Shown: one piece after another, positions 5,724-6,011 of the stretch
How positions within the stretch are numbered: position 1 is the stretch's first letter
Layout: each line of letters begins with the position of its first letter
NCBI GenBank assembly: GCA_001462255.1
Contig: LIUJ01000044.1
Span: 9,049 to 15,059 of the forward strand
DNA: 6,011 nucleotides
Source of the DNA: Fibrobacteria bacterium GUT77
GTDB lineage: Bacteria > Fibrobacterota > Chitinivibrionia > Chitinivibrionales > Chitinispirillaceae
Direction of reading: 5' to 3'
The notes under the pieces: model-generated
Databases searched by the model: none
The model's input: only the letters and a program-made list of their open reading frames with translations
Told to the model about the DNA's origin: nothing
Made by a program: the position numbers and the translations under genes

Positions 5724-5880
5724 GGTCGAGTATCGCGACGTGTATGTGCCCGTGCGGTGCAACGTTACCGTGCCGGCACGTCCGGGGTACAATGACGATC
5801 CGGTGATGGGCGTTGTCGATTTGTGCGAGTACGCGGAGAAGTTGGAGATGTTGTTACATGCCTGTACGAAGGGGGAATGA
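5644..5880 (+). CDS. o-spanin (Rz1-like) putative outer-membrane lipoprotein
   Basis: Encodes 78 residues, starting inside the i-spanin gene (80 bases shared, +1 frame) behind AAAAGGA at 5628-5634. The N-terminus is a secretion signal: MKTR, a hydrophobic core (SIVLMLCFAASTG), then Cys20. The mature part contains VTKVEYRDVYVPVRCNVTVP followed by ARPGY, resembling the Val/Pro/Cys stretch seen in many Rz1-like proteins. The residues before Cys20 (Gly-Leu-Asn) depart from the usual lipobox, in which a small residue precedes Cys; Cys11 is no better. Lipidation is therefore probable from context rather than shown by motif. With the i-spanin it would span the periplasm and disrupt the outer membrane. 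This supports a Gram-negative host. Confidence 0.75.
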   Translation: MKTRSIVLMLCFAASTGLNCAQRTVTKVEYRDVYVPVRCNVTVPARPGYNDDPVMGVVDLCEYAEKLEMLLHACTKGE

Positions 5881-5881
5881 T

Positions 5882-6001
5882 ATGCTAACATGGGATATAT
5901 GGTACGACGCATGGGAATGCCCCAAAGTGGTAGAGGTTTGCGGCGCGCCGGATGGGTTAGATAGGGCGCTATTACACGCGCCCGAAGGCGGCGGAAAATA
6001 A
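5882..6001 (+). CDS. Small hypothetical protein, 39 residues, Trp-rich start
   Basis: ATG 5882 lies one base after the o-spanin stop and has AAGGGGG (5869-5875) 6 bases upstream, so it is well placed for translation. The product starts MLTWDIWYDAWECPKVVEVC and ends in Gly-Gly-Gly-Lys. It has two cysteines and three tryptophans, no membrane segment and no known motif. It could be a small virion or lysis accessory protein, or a chance frame in a tightly packed operon. A 6-bp perfect inverted repeat (gggcgc at 5964-5969 and gcgccc at 5978-5983) lies within it but is not followed by a T-run. Confidence 0.5.
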   Translation: MLTWDIWYDAWECPKVVEVCGAPDGLDRALLHAPEGGGK

Positions 6002-6011
6002 AAAAAACGGT

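Noticed and set aside
4812..5912. A 366-codon open frame on the - strand covering the whole lysis region
   Set aside because: Despite its length it runs antisense to four coupled + strand genes with good ribosome binding sites and recognisable architectures. Its translation has the Arg/Ser/Leu/His-rich look of an antisense shadow and shows no family motif. It would need strong independent evidence such as conservation.
5964..5983. A 6-bp inverted repeat with an 8-base loop near the window end, considered as a terminator
   Set aside because: It lies inside a small coding frame and no T-run follows on either strand; the nearby run of A at 5995-6008 is on the wrong strand for + strand termination.
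1..6011. CRISPR array, tRNA or insertion sequence
   Set aside because: I saw no regularly spaced short repeats with unique spacers, no cloverleaf with a CCA-type end, and no transposase motif or terminal inverted repeats. The only direct repeat unit is the 102-bp coding duplication.

Overview
The window looks like the late (structural and lysis) region of a tailed bacteriophage or prophage. All ten genes that I accept lie on the + strand, are packed end to end (most junctions overlap or leave only a few bases) and use the standard code. There is no integrase, polymerase, tRNA or rRNA gene. The best-supported identities are a large protein resembling the tail nozzle of podoviruses, a protein with a FISUMP domain (Fibrobacter succinogenes major paralogous domain) at its C-terminus, and a nested i-spanin/o-spanin pair. 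FISUMP domains are most common in Bacteroidota and Fibrobacterota, so a host in one of those groups is likely, but this is inference from one domain. Several clear Shine-Dalgarno sequences are present. I see no promoter or intrinsic terminator that I would defend.

Layout. 2-400: the 3' end of a coiled-coil protein. 400-1173: an unrecognised protein carrying two nearly identical 34-residue Ig-like half-domains, located where podoviruses often encode an adaptor. 1181-3580: the nozzle-like protein. 3567-3779: a small coiled-coil protein overlapping the nozzle gene. 3793-4059: a small protein made of Ig-like pieces, the C-terminal half of one domain followed by the N-terminal half of another. 4062-4808: the FISUMP protein, probably a receptor-binding or decoration protein, with an Ig-like C-terminal half inserted inside the FISUMP fold. 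4831-5340: a protein with one membrane segment and a long coiled coil. 5337-5723 and 5644-5880: the spanin pair. 5882-6001: a 39-residue hypothetical protein. No stretch above 300 bases lacks a gene; the longest gap is about 22 bases.

How it may work together. The upstream genes would build the tail connector and nozzle. The Ig-like and FISUMP proteins would be displayed at the tail or on the capsid for surface attachment. The membrane proteins would act at lysis. The most unusual theme is that Ig-like half-domains occur as separate modules in three different genes (three N-terminal halves, two C-terminal halves). A G5 run just before the stop of the Ig-like gene could allow a -1 frameshift joining it to the FISUMP protein. 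The FISUMP C-terminus is also the type of C-type-lectin-like fold that diversity-generating retroelements can target, but no reverse transcriptase or template repeat is in this window.
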